A DNA stretch of 64,000 nucleotides from Labilithrix sp. (GTDB lineage Bacteria; Myxococcota_A; Polyangia; Polyangiales; Polyangiaceae): positions 1 through 64,000 of the forward strand of contig JAHBWA010000032.1 of assembly GCA_019637195.1 (NCBI GenBank), in the 5' to 3' direction. The position numbers and the translations under genes were made by a program. Positions 23,335-31,773 of the stretch are shown here, one piece after another. The notes under the pieces were generated by a model. That model was not told where the DNA came from. It saw only the letters and a list, made by a program, of their open reading frames with translations, and did no database searches. Within the stretch, counting starts at the first letter, position 1. Each line of letters opens with the position of its first letter.

Positions 23335-23365
23335 ACCGGCCTCCTTCGAAGACAAAAGGTCCCAC

Positions 23366-23393
23366 CCGCCGGTCGATCGATCTCGATCGGCGG
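23366..23393 (-). terminator. hairpin between gntR-type gene and GMC operon genes
   Basis: 11-base arms (CCGCCGGTCGA and TCGATCGGCGG, one G-T pair) around a 6-base loop. On the minus strand it is followed within about 10 bases by CTTTTG. It could partly terminate after the regulator gene or act as an mRNA processing hairpin. Confidence 0.4.
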
Positions 23394-23447
23394 CTCACCG
23401 GGAGGAACACCTCCCTCACCTCTCTCGACTGCAAGCCGTCGGCCTGC

Positions 23448-24329
23448 TCACGTCCCGCGTGTCTTGCCCTTCTTCGGCGGCGCCTTGACCGCCGGAAGCT
23501 TCCCGAGCACGCCCGGCACCTTCGCGCGCGCGCGCTCGCTGGCTTTGCCCTCGGCGTCGCGGCCGTGGCGCGCGAGCCAATCGCGATCCATCGCGTCGAA
23601 CGCCGCCCGCAGCGCGTGGCGCGCGGCCTCGGCGTCGCCGGCGCGCACGAGCTCGACCAGGACGTCGTAGAACGGGAGCGACTCCTCGCGCCGGTCGTAG
23701 AGCTCGGCGAGGAGGTCGGGCTGCTCCTCCGGGAAGCGCGCGAAGGTGTTCAAGATGAGCTCGAAGCCGACGTTGCGGGCGGCCCGGACGATGACGCGCT
23801 GGATCGCGAGGTCGCCGCGGGCGAACGCGAGCGGGTCCGGGAGGTTCTTCGCCTGCTCGGCGGCGAGCGCCCGGATCGCGGCGAGGTCCTCCTCCGTGTG
23901 GCGCTCGGCCGCGAGCGCCACGGCCTCGGAGACGAGGACGCGCCTGACCTCGAGCAGCGACGACAAGAGCTCGAGCCACGCGGGCTCCTCGCGCTCGAGC
24001 GAGCTCATCACCATGGTGAGCGCCTCGAGCCCGGCGCGCTCCCTCCACGAGACGACCTCCGTGCCCGAACCGTGACGTGTGCTGACGAGCCCCATCGCCT
24101 CGAGCCGCGCGAGCGCCGCGCGCAGCGTGAGGCGATTGACCCCGAGCGCCAGGGACAGCTCGCGCTCCGACGGGAGCCGGGAGCCGGCGGCGATGCGTCC
24201 GGCGAGGATCTCGTTCCGCAGGCGATCGGACACGGCGTCGACGACGCTCGAGCGCGCGACCGGACCGATGGCCGCGAGGGTCTCGGTCGGATCGGTGAGC
24301 GCGGGCGGCTGCGGAGGGACCTTTTTCAT
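23448..24329 (-). CDS. GntR-family (FadR-type) transcriptional regulator
   Basis: A 293-residue regulator. The winged helix is at about residues 28-95: DRLRNEILAGRIAAGSRLPSERELSLALGVNRLTLRAALARLEAMGLVSTRHGSGTEV. The C-terminal helical FadR/FCD-like domain follows (EVRRVLVSEAVALAAERH, RGDLAIQRVIVRAARN). The tail is Pro/Lys-rich. ATG 24329 lies just downstream of a TGGTT-C-AACCA palindrome that matches the FadR-group operator, so it probably represses its own promoter and, with it, the two GMC genes downstream. The effector is unknown; an acyl or organic-acid ligand is usual for the family. Confidence 0.9.
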   Translation of the reverse strand: MKKVPPQPPALTDPTETLAAIGPVARSSVVDAVSDRLRNEILAGRIAAGSRLPSERELSLALGVNRLTLRAALARLEAMGLVSTRHGSGTEVVSWRERAGLEALTMVMSSLEREEPAWLELLSSLLEVRRVLVSEAVALAAERHTEEDLAAIRALAAEQAKNLPDPLAFARGDLAIQRVIVRAARNVGFELILNTFARFPEEQPDLLAELYDRREESLPFYDVLVELVRAGDAEAARHALRAAFDAMDRDWLARHGRDAEGKASERARAKVPGVLGKLPAVKAPPKKGKTRGT

Positions 24330-24341
24330 CGACTCATCCAG

Positions 24342-24352
24342 TGGTTCAACCA
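24342..24352. promoter_or_regulatory. FadR-type GntR operator
   Basis: TGGTTCAACCA is a perfect 11-base palindrome ending 13 bases before the regulator's ATG. It fits the T-N-GT-N3-AC-N-A consensus of FadR-subfamily GntR proteins. Autoregulation is the simplest reading. Confidence 0.6.
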
Positions 24353-24513
24353 ATCAAGCACACAACCTTGCACTGCGCAAGGTCGTTCGCACTTCGACGG
24401 GTGCTCGCGCCCATGCTCCAGATTCGTGGCGCCGAGCGCCAGCGGAAAGAGATGACCCGGCGGCGGCGCGGAGCCTCCCGCCGCGAGCCTCCTCTTTGGT
24501 ACCGTGACCCACC

Positions 24514-25551
24514 TTGATCGACGTCCGCAGCGACACCGTCACCCGCCCCACCGCCGCGATGCGCGAGGCGATCCTGCGCGCCGAGCTCGGCGACGACGTG
24601 TTCGGCGAGGATCCGACGGTGGCCGCGCTGGAAGCCGAGGCCGCGCGGATCACCGGCAAGGAGGCCGCCCTCTTCGTCACCTCCGGCACGATGAGCAACC
24701 AGCTCGCGATCGCCCTGCACACGCGACCGGGCGACGAGGTCATCGTCGGCGACGGCGCCCACGTCGTCTTCTACGAGAGCGGAGCGGGCGCGGCGCTCTC
24801 CGGGGTGCAGTTCGCGATCGCCGGGACCGGCGGGCTCTTCGACGCCGACGCCATGGAGGCGCGGATCCATCCGGTCGCGCACTGGTCGCCGCGGACGAGC
24901 CTCGTCTGCGTCGAGAACACGCACAACCGGGCGGGAGGGCGGGTCTTCCCGCAGGCCGACGCCGTCGCGATCGCCGAGCGCGCGCGCGCGCGCGGCCTCG
25001 GCGTCCACCTCGACGGCGCGCGGCTCTGGAACGCCAGCGTCGCCACGGGCCTCTCCGTCGCCGAGCTCGCGGCGCCGTTCGACACCGTGAGCGTCTGCTT
25101 CTCGAAGGGCCTCGGCGCGCCGGTCGGCAGCGCGCTCTGCGCGCCGCGGGCGTGGATCGAGCGCGCGCGGACGCTGCGCAAGCGCTGGGGAGGCGGGATG
25201 CGCCAGGCCGGGATCGTCGCGGCAGGGGCGCTCTACGCGCTCGGCCATCACGTGGCGCGCCTGCACGAGGACCACGCGAACGCGCGGCGCTTCGCCGAGG
25301 CGATCGCGAAGACGCCGGGCGTGAGCGTCGATCTCGCGGGCGTCCAGACGAACATCGTCAACGTCGACCTCGAGGCTCCCCTCTCCGCCGAGGCCGCCTC
25401 CGCGGCCGCGCGCCTCCGGGGCCTCGCGATCAACGCCTCGGGGCCGCGACGCCTGCGCGCCGTGATGCACCTCGACGTCCACCCCGACGACGTCGAGCGC
25501 GCGGTGGGCATGCTCGCCGGCGCCGTCGCCGAGCTCCGCGGGGCGCGATGA
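24514..25551 (+). CDS. ltaE: low-specificity L-threonine aldolase
   Basis: A 345-residue PLP enzyme from TTG 24514, because the protein begins [18 protein letters not shown] exactly as family members do and no ATG is available. [37 protein letters not shown] and [11 protein letters not shown] are present, the last with the PLP-binding lysine (about residue 198). The enzyme splits L-threonine (and allo-threonine) to glycine and acetaldehyde, and can act on related beta-hydroxy amino acids. It is complete, of normal length, and its stop overlaps the start of the next gene (ATGA). Confidence 0.94.
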   Translation: MIDVRSDTVTRPTAAMREAILRAELGDDVFGEDPTVAALEAEAARITGKEAALFVTSGTMSNQLAIALHTRPGDEVIVGDGAHVVFYESGAGAALSGVQFAIAGTGGLFDADAMEARIHPVAHWSPRTSLVCVENTHNRAGGRVFPQADAVAIAERARARGLGVHLDGARLWNASVATGLSVAELAAPFDTVSVCFSKGLGAPVGSALCAPRAWIERARTLRKRWGGGMRQAGIVAAGALYALGHHVARLHEDHANARRFAEAIAKTPGVSVDLAGVQTNIVNVDLEAPLSAEAASAAARLRGLAINASGPRRLRAVMHLDVHPDDVERAVGMLAGAVAELRGAR

Positions 25552-26690
25552 AGCGGACCGCGCGCGTCGTCGCGCTCGCGCTCGTCGTCGCGCCGCTCGG
25601 CGTCGCCTGCGCGCCGAACCGCGGCGCCGCCTTCGAGAAGTCCCTCGCCGAGGCGCGCCGCGCGCACCACGCCGGCCGCTTCGACGCCGCGGCGGAGCGC
25701 TTCGACGAGGCGGCCCGCACCGCGAAGCTGCCGCGCGACGCCGTCTACGCCCGCTACGAAGCCGCGCTCGCCCGCGCGCGCGCCGGCGACGTGGCGCGCG
25801 CGGCGCGGGAGCTCCGCGCGATCGCCGAGGCGAAGCCGCCGAACGCGTACTCGGCCCAGGCGGCGTTCAAGGCGGCCGACCTCGCGTGGAAGAGCGATCC
25901 GTCGGCCGGCTACGCCGAGCTCGAGGCGGTCGCCGTCCGGTTCCCGGAGAGCGGCGTCGGGAGGGCGGCGCTCCTCCGCCTGCTGCGCCACGACGACCAG
26001 ACGGGCGGCCCCGCCGCCACGCTGGCGCACCTCGACGCGCTGGCGCCGAAGGTGGCGAAGACGGCCCTCGAGGAGGACGTCGCGTACGAGCGCGCGAAGC
26101 GCGTCGCCGAGCTCGGACGTCTGGAAGAGGCGCGGGACGCCCTCGTCGCGGTGGCCGACCGCTGGCCGTACCCCGGGGGCGCGTACTTCGACGACGCGCT
26201 CTACCGCGCGAGCGAGCTCGAGGAGAAGCTCGGACGCCCGCGCGAGGCGATCGCGCTCCTCGAGCGGATGCTCTCTTTCCGCGAGCGCTCCGTGACCATC
26301 GGGAGCTACGAGCGCCCGCGCTACGTGCCCGCCATCCTGCGGATCGCGAAGCTCTACGAGGAGCGCCTCGACGATCGCGGCAAGGCGCGCGCCGCGTATC
26401 ACCGGCTCTACGCCGACTTCAAGACGTCGACCCTCCGCGACGACGCGCTCTGGCGCGAGGCCGAGCTCTGGGAGAAGGACGGAGACCGGGAGACGGCGTG
26501 CGACCGCCTCGCGACGCTCGCCAGCGACTTCCCGGACTCGCGCTACGTCCCGTGCGCCGTCGACCGATGCCGCTCGGTGAAGCGGCCGTCGAAGAGCAAG
26601 GCGCCGAAGACCTGCCGCGCGTACCTGACGCGCGAGCCGCGCGCGGCCGAAGACGACGCGCCCACTCCGCCGGGCGACGCGACGCCATAG
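25548..26690 (+). CDS. TPR lipoprotein
   Basis: A 380-residue lipoprotein whose ATG overlaps the aldolase stop. The signal peptide ends GVAC. The rest is a string of helical TPR-like repeats: RAHHAGRFDAAAERFDEAART, YARYEAALARARAGDVARAARELRAIAE, then AKRVAELGRLEEARDALVAVADRWP and YRASELEEKLGRPREAIALLERML. The tail is Lys/Pro-rich. This is the tol-pal/YbgF or outer-membrane assembly style of repeat protein; partners are not encoded nearby. Co-transcription with a housekeeping enzyme tells little about its job. Confidence 0.82.
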   Translation: MKRTARVVALALVVAPLGVACAPNRGAAFEKSLAEARRAHHAGRFDAAAERFDEAARTAKLPRDAVYARYEAALARARAGDVARAARELRAIAEAKPPNAYSAQAAFKAADLAWKSDPSAGYAELEAVAVRFPESGVGRAALLRLLRHDDQTGGPAATLAHLDALAPKVAKTALEEDVAYERAKRVAELGRLEEARDALVAVADRWPYPGGAYFDDALYRASELEEKLGRPREAIALLERMLSFRERSVTIGSYERPRYVPAILRIAKLYEERLDDRGKARAAYHRLYADFKTSTLRDDALWREAELWEKDGDRETACDRLATLASDFPDSRYVPCAVDRCRSVKRPSKSKAPKTCRAYLTREPRAAEDDAPTPPGDATP

Positions 26691-26861
26691 CGCGGACCGA
26701 GAGGCGGCGCGGCGCCGGAGCGACCCGAAAGGCTTGGCGACGGGTCGCGCCGGGACGAGCGCCCGAGGGACGACCGGCGACGGTGGACGCCGGGGGATTG
26801 CGATCAGGAAGGCTCCCGGCGACGGATCGCGGGACGAGAACGCGGAGAGGTCGCGACGAGC

Positions 26862-27272
26862 TCAGCCGTCGTCTTCTTCTTCCTCTTCTTCGTCCTCGTC
26901 GTCGTCGTCCTCGTCGTCGTCGAGGTCCTCGTCCTCGTCGTCGAACTCCTCGACGTTCTCTTCTTCCTCTTCTTCGGCCTCGGCCGCGACCGGCTTCTTC
27001 TCGAACTTGACGTCGACGCCGATGTCGCCGAGCTGCGCGTCGAGGAGCTCGAAGAGCTCATCCACGTCGTCGCCCGACCACTCGTCGAGCATCTCGGTGA
27101 GAAACTCGTAGAAGTCGCCGTTGTCGAGGCGCCGCTCGATCTCTTCGACCTGCTCCTCGGTGAACGCTTCGAGAATGTCCTCGCGCAGCGTCTCGGTGTC
27201 CCCTTCCTCGATCGCATCCTGCGCCGAGAGACGAATCTGCCGAACCGCGCGCTTGTCGAGAACGATCTCCAT
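26862..27272 (-). CDS. small protein with long acidic tail
   Basis: A 136-residue soluble protein. Residues 1-95 are helical and acidic (VLDKRAVRQIRLSAQDAIEEGDTETLREDILEAFTEEQVEEIERRLD, DFYEFLTEMLDEWSGDDVDELFELLDAQLGDIGVDVKFEKKP). The last 35 residues are almost all Glu and Asp. The N-terminal part has a conserved-looking pattern, so it is a real domain, but no family comes to mind. Acidic tails of this kind occur in nucleic-acid-mimicking or chaperone-like proteins; nothing here decides which. The tail is coded by TCG/TCC-type triplet repeats and is prone to length change. Confidence 0.72.
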   Translation of the reverse strand: MEIVLDKRAVRQIRLSAQDAIEEGDTETLREDILEAFTEEQVEEIERRLDNGDFYEFLTEMLDEWSGDDVDELFELLDAQLGDIGVDVKFEKKPVAAEAEEEEEENVEEFDDEDEDLDDDEDDDDEDEEEEEEDDG

Positions 27273-27535
27273 CTAACCTTCTCCGAGAGCCCCGAAGTGT
27301 GCGCGCCGCTGTCCATCGCGGCGATGCAGCGCCCACGAATACGCAAAGCCATCGTGCCGTGTCAACGTGCCAGCGACGGTTTCTCTGTCATGGGGGGGTC
27401 GCGGTCGGCTGCGGAGCTCCCCGCGAGGCGGGCGGTGTATGCTCTTCGTGTGCGCGGCGCGGCGGCACGACGAGCGACTTCGACGCGGGGCCGCCGCTGC
27501 CTGCGCGCGCCGACGACGCGCGCAGGAGCGCGCGC
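27273..27535. other. intergenic region, no gene seen
   Basis: 263 bases between divergently transcribed genes, so both promoters should lie here. No repeat, operator or terminator was recognised. Confidence 0.4.
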
Positions 27536-28393
27536 GTGAACGCATCGCATCCGGCTGACCGAAGGCGGGAGCGGGCCGCCGACGCCGGACGCTCACGCCG
27601 CCGCCTGCGCGCCCGTGCGCTCGCCGGGACGATCGCGATGGTCAGCGCCGTCGCGCGCGCGCAAGCGCCCGCGGCCGACCTGCCCGCGACCGCGCCGCCC
27701 GCGACGGAGCCCACGACGGGAGCGGCCCCCGCCGCGCCGCGTCCCCCCGCGTCACCGTCGGGGAGCGACGCGCGTTCGACGACGGGAGGCGACGCGCGGC
27801 TCGCGCGCGACATCGAGACGGCGCCGCCGCCGCCGTCGCACGTCGTGTACTTCCAGTACGGCGTCGCGTTCGCGACGGAGCAGGTGCTCGCGCCCGGCCC
27901 GATCTGCGACAACGCCGGCGTCCCCTGCATCCTGGGCGCGGGCGCAGGGATCGTGGTGCGGGGGGGCTGGCGGAGCACCGGGCCGCTCTACCTCGGCGGG
28001 GCGTACGAGCTGACGAAACAGGATCCGAACAAGCTCTATCGCATCGCCCTGCTCCAGCAGGCGCGCGCGGAGGCTCGCTACTACTTCATGACGGCGCGCG
28101 TCACGGAGCCCTACGTCTCGGTCGGCGCCGGGGTGGCGGGCTACGGCAACGAGTGGGCGATCGACACGTGGGGTCCGACCGGCTCGGTCGGCGCCGGAGT
28201 CGAGTACCAGATCACGCGCGGCACCGTCGTGGGCCTCGCGGTCGCGTACCGGCTGCTGCACTTCAGCCGCTTCACGGACACGGCCGGCTCCGCGCGAGAT
28301 CCGGGCGTCGCGCAGCTGCTCGGCTTCGATCTCGTCCTCGAGCAGCGCGACGCGATCGTTCGCGCGGGCGCCGACGGCGCGCGCGCCCGCTGA
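27536..28393 (+). CDS. outer-membrane beta-barrel-like protein
   Basis: A 285-residue exported protein from GTG 27536. A basic, Arg-rich N-terminus leads into a short hydrophobic stretch (ALAGTIAMVSAVARAQA) that looks like a signal peptide, then a Pro/Ala/Ser linker to about residue 95. The rest is a run of amphipathic strands: VVYFQYGVAFATEQVL, IVVRGGWRSTGPLYLGGAYEL, ARAEARYYFMTARVTEPYVSVGAGVAGYG, TGSVGAGVEYQITRGTVVGLAVAYRLLHFS and FDLVLEQRDAIVR. This is the pattern of a small outer-membrane barrel (8-10 strands). The start is uncertain because the signal peptide lies late. Function unknown. Confidence 0.7.
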   Translation: MNASHPADRRRERAADAGRSRRRLRARALAGTIAMVSAVARAQAPAADLPATAPPATEPTTGAAPAAPRPPASPSGSDARSTTGGDARLARDIETAPPPPSHVVYFQYGVAFATEQVLAPGPICDNAGVPCILGAGAGIVVRGGWRSTGPLYLGGAYELTKQDPNKLYRIALLQQARAEARYYFMTARVTEPYVSVGAGVAGYGNEWAIDTWGPTGSVGAGVEYQITRGTVVGLAVAYRLLHFSRFTDTAGSARDPGVAQLLGFDLVLEQRDAIVRAGADGARAR

Positions 28394-28835
28394 CGGCGCG
28401 CGCGAACACCCCCGCGACGACGAGCGGCCGGGACGCCCCCCGCGACCACGAGCGGCCGGCGGACCCCCGCCCGGCGCGACGCCCCCACGACCGCGACGCG
28501 ACCACGAGAGGCGGGCGGCCGGGACGCCCCCGCGACCACGAGAGGCCGGCGGGCCGCCCCCCGCGACCACGAGCGGCCGGGCGCCCGGAGCGGCCTCCGG
28601 CGGATCGCGTCCCCCGACCGCGGCGCGCTCGCCCGCGCGGAGAACGCCGGCACGGAGGCCGCCTCCGGCTCGGGGGCCGTCGTCAAGAGCTCTTCGTGAA
28701 GCGACGCGCTCGTGCGCGGAGACACGGAAGGCCGCTTGACGGTCGCGGTGCGGTGTTGTCCCCTACGGGGAACGTGATCCGAGGGACCAGGCGACCGACG
28801 CGTGCTCGAGCCCGACGCGCAGGACGTACGACGTC
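28394..28835. other. intergenic region with imperfect repeats
   Basis: 442 bases with no convincing gene. The first 200 hold the degenerate repeat listed separately. The rest, 28590-28835, is GC-rich, with the FHA-gene promoter probably close to 28750-28830. Confidence 0.5.
28438..28580. repeat. degenerate GC-rich repeat, four copies
   Basis: GCGACCACGAG followed by C or A and GGCCGG (one copy has GGCGGG) recurs near 28442, 28498, 28532 and 28563, separated by variable runs of C. It follows the stop of the barrel gene. Origin by slippage is likely. Confidence 0.7.
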
Positions 28836-30521
28836 ATGACCTGCTCGACGTGCGGCCGCGAGAATCCGGCTCATCTGACGTTCTGCCAGGAGTGTGGACA
28901 GCGCCTCGGTCCGCGCATCGCGCCGCCGACGCCGCCCATCGGGCTCGGCGCGCAGGACAACTACGGTCCGGCCCCGGCCGCCCACGCTGCGCCTCCGCGC
29001 GCCGCGATGGCGAACGACCACACTCCCGCGGCTCCCGCGGTCGCGCCGGTCGGGGCCACGGCGGAGCGACGCTGCAAGGTCTGCGACACCGCGAACGGGC
29101 CGAACCTGCGCTACTGCACGTCGTGCGGCAGCACGCTCGACCCCGCCGGCGCGGCGCGCCCGCCCGCGGCTCCCACGGCGATCCCCTCGCCGGCGAACGC
29201 GATCGTCCCGATGGGTGTGGTCGGTCTCGCGAGCAACCCCGCGGCGGAGGCCACACGAACCTGCGGCCGCTGCAAGGGCACCGCCGACGCCTCGGCGCAG
29301 TTCTGCAAGTTCTGCGGGAACGCGCTGGGCGAGCCCGCAGCGCCGACCCCGGAGCGCGTCGAGCCGCCTCACGCGAACGGCTCGGGGGACGCCCCCCGAG
29401 GCGCGCGCGGCCCCACCTCGCCGATCGCGCAGGTCGCGCCGCAGGTGCTCGCGGCGATGCGGCCCGTTCCGGTGCAGGCCGCCCCGACCCCGTCCCCGTC
29501 CCCGATCGGGCCCGCGGCCCCCGCGCCCGCTCCGGTCGAGCGCGCCTCCGCCTACGGCGCGGCCCCCGCGCCCGCTCCGGTCGGGCGCGCCTCCCCTTAC
29601 GGGACGCCCGCTCCGGTCGAGCGCGCGTCGGCTCCCGGCGCGGCCCCTGCGCCGGCCCCGGTCGAGCGCGCCTCCGCCTACGGCGCGGCTCCGCAGGCGA
29701 GCGGAGCCGCCGCGCTCGCCGCGATCCAACCGCAGCGCGACGCCGCGCGCCTCGCTTCGCCGGCGACCGCTCCGGCGCGCGGCCGGCTGGTCGTGATCGC
29801 GAAGAGCGGCGCGGACGGGCCGAGCTACCCGTTCGGCGATCTCGTCGACATCGGGCGCACCGAGGGCAGCGTCGTCGTCGCGGAGGACCCCTACCTCTCC
29901 CCGCGCCATGTCCGGATCGTGTGGACCAACGGCAAGCTCCTCCTGCGCGACCTCGGCAGCACGAACGGCGTCTACCTCCGCCTCGCGGCGTCGCGGGACA
30001 CGAGCCCCCGGCGCGGCGCCGAGGGCCCGGAGATCGCGGTCCCGCTCGTCGATCAGGATCTCATCCTGGTCGGGCAGCAGGTGCTGCGCTTCGATATCTT
30101 GAAGGAGGCCGAGGGCGGATTCGGTCCGGCTCAGGAGCACGGCACGCTCTTGTTTGGCTCTCCTGCCGCTCCAAGGTACGCTCGCCTCTGTCAGCGCACT
30201 GTCGAAGGGATCGCGCGCGACATCTATTACATCCGGAAAGTGGAGACCGTGCTCGGTCGTGAGTCGGGAGATGTGGTGTTCACAGAGGACCCGTTCCTGT
30301 CGCGCCGCCACGCCGCGATTCGTCTCCTGTCGCGAGACGGATCGCCGTCCGGAGGCTCACGCCCACCGCCGCCCGGCGAGGCTCACTTCGCGCTCGTCGA
30401 CCTCGGATCATCGAACGGCACATTCTTGCGCATCCGGAGCGACGTCGAGCTCGCGCCGGGTGACCACTTCCGCGTGGGACAGCAGCTCTTCCGCGTGGAC
30501 TTCGACGGAGTCCATGGTTAG
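28836..30521 (+). CDS. zinc-ribbon protein with two FHA domains
   Basis: A 561-residue cytoplasmic protein. The first 165 residues hold three CxxC...CxxC zinc ribbons (CSTCGRENPAHLTFCQECG, CKVCDTANGPNLRYCTSCG, CGRCKGTADASAQFCKFCG). A Pro/Ala linker of about 140 residues repeats PVERASAYGAAP-like units. FHA domain 1 is at about 316-410 (GRTEGSVVV, PYLSPRHVRI, LGSTNGVYL) and FHA 2 at about 463-558 (LGRESGDVV, PFLSRRHAAI, LGSSNGTFL). FHA domains bind phosphothreonine, so this is a reader for a Hanks-type kinase, with the PP2C phosphatase immediately downstream completing the switch. Confidence 0.93.
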   Translation: MTCSTCGRENPAHLTFCQECGQRLGPRIAPPTPPIGLGAQDNYGPAPAAHAAPPRAAMANDHTPAAPAVAPVGATAERRCKVCDTANGPNLRYCTSCGSTLDPAGAARPPAAPTAIPSPANAIVPMGVVGLASNPAAEATRTCGRCKGTADASAQFCKFCGNALGEPAAPTPERVEPPHANGSGDAPRGARGPTSPIAQVAPQVLAAMRPVPVQAAPTPSPSPIGPAAPAPAPVERASAYGAAPAPAPVGRASPYGTPAPVERASAPGAAPAPAPVERASAYGAAPQASGAAALAAIQPQRDAARLASPATAPARGRLVVIAKSGADGPSYPFGDLVDIGRTEGSVVVAEDPYLSPRHVRIVWTNGKLLLRDLGSTNGVYLRLAASRDTSPRRGAEGPEIAVPLVDQDLILVGQQVLRFDILKEAEGGFGPAQEHGTLLFGSPAAPRYARLCQRTVEGIARDIYYIRKVETVLGRESGDVVFTEDPFLSRRHAAIRLLSRDGSPSGGSRPPPPGEAHFALVDLGSSNGTFLRIRSDVELAPGDHFRVGQQLFRVDFDGVHG

Positions 30522-30539
30522 CCGCATGAGGGTTTTCGC

Positions 30540-31754
30540 GTGACGCAACCCGAGACCCCCACGACCGCGACCGCCGACGGCGGGAGCACGGGCGAGAGCT
30601 CGAACGCCCAGGACGAGGCGCCCGCGACGGAAGTCCGGGTGCAGCTCTTCGCCCGGACCGACGTGGGTCAGGTGCGCGAGCACAACGAGGACAACTTCCT
30701 CGTCGCCGACCTCTCGCGCCGCTCGCGCGGCCTCCTCGAGGCGAACCGCGCCACCGTCATCGGCCAGCAAGGCGCCGTCTTCGCGGTCTGCGACGGCATG
30801 GGCGGCGCGGCCGCGGGAGAGATCGCGAGCCAGCTCGCGGTCGACATCATCTACGAGCGCCTGGTCGACGGCCTCGGCGACCAGCCCATCAAGCGCGACG
30901 ACCTCGCGCGCCGCCTCGTCCGCGCCGTCGAGTCCGCGGGTCTCCGCATCTTCCACGAGGCCAAGGCCGACCGCTCGCGTCGCGGCATGGGCACGACGGT
31001 CACCGCCGCCGCGCTGGTCGACGAGGTGCTCTTCTTCGCCCAGGTCGGCGACTCGCGCGGCTACATCCTCCGCGGCGACACGCTCGTCCAGCTCACGCGC
31101 GACCAGTCGCTCGTGAACCAGCTCATCGAGGCCGGCCAGCTCACCGAAGAGGAAGCCGAGACCTTCGAGCACAACAACATCATCCTCCAGGCGCTCGGCA
31201 CCTCGGACACCGTCCAGGTCGACCTCACGTACGCCGAGGTCCGCCAGGGCGACATCCTGCTCCTCTGCTCCGACGGCCTCTCCGGCATGGTCCGCTTCGA
31301 GGACATCCGCGAGACGCTCCGCTCGGGCGCCGAGCCGCTCGACATCTGCAAGGCGCTCACGGAGCGCGCGAACCAGGCCGGCGGCCACGACAACATCACG
31401 GTCATCATCGTCCAGTTCGACGGCCCGTCGCTCAAGCCGAGCGACACCGAGGGCGAGCCGCTCAAGTACCGCAAGTACACGCTCGCCGACGACGCGATGG
31501 ACGAGAAGACCGCGACGATGCCCGCGGTGACCGACCCGCTCGCGACGACGGACACCACGGCCGACGGCGTGACGCGCAGCGCGTCGACCGCCCCGACCGG
31601 ATCGCACGACGCGAGCGCGCTCGACGGCGATCACGACTACGACCGCGTCGACATCCCGGGCACGCACGTGCCGGTCTGGATGGTGATCGGGATCGTCGCC
31701 GGCGTCGTCGTCCTGCTCGCCGGGACCGCGTTCTTGCTCTTCCGCCTGCCGTAG
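30540..31754 (+). CDS. PP2C-family Ser/Thr phosphatase, membrane-anchored
   Basis: A 404-residue phosphatase from GTG 30540, 18 bases after the FHA gene. The metal-dependent PP2C motifs are present in order: REHNEDNFLV, FAVCDGMGGAAAGE, RGMGTTVTAAAL, AQVGDSRGYIL, LLLCSDGLSGMV and GGHDNITVIIV. The aspartates of DGMGG, SDG and HDN bind the metals. Residues 285-375 are an acidic Thr/Ser/Asp linker and the C-terminus is one membrane helix (VWMVIGIVAGVVVLLAGTAFLLF), so the catalytic domain faces the cytoplasm. It reverses phosphorylation by Hanks-type kinases; the FHA protein is its likely functional neighbour. Confidence 0.95.
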   Translation: MTQPETPTTATADGGSTGESSNAQDEAPATEVRVQLFARTDVGQVREHNEDNFLVADLSRRSRGLLEANRATVIGQQGAVFAVCDGMGGAAAGEIASQLAVDIIYERLVDGLGDQPIKRDDLARRLVRAVESAGLRIFHEAKADRSRRGMGTTVTAAALVDEVLFFAQVGDSRGYILRGDTLVQLTRDQSLVNQLIEAGQLTEEEAETFEHNNIILQALGTSDTVQVDLTYAEVRQGDILLLCSDGLSGMVRFEDIRETLRSGAEPLDICKALTERANQAGGHDNITVIIVQFDGPSLKPSDTEGEPLKYRKYTLADDAMDEKTATMPAVTDPLATTDTTADGVTRSASTAPTGSHDASALDGDHDYDRVDIPGTHVPVWMVIGIVAGVVVLLAGTAFLLFRLP

Positions 31755-31773
31755 CGCGGCGCGCCTCGAGACG

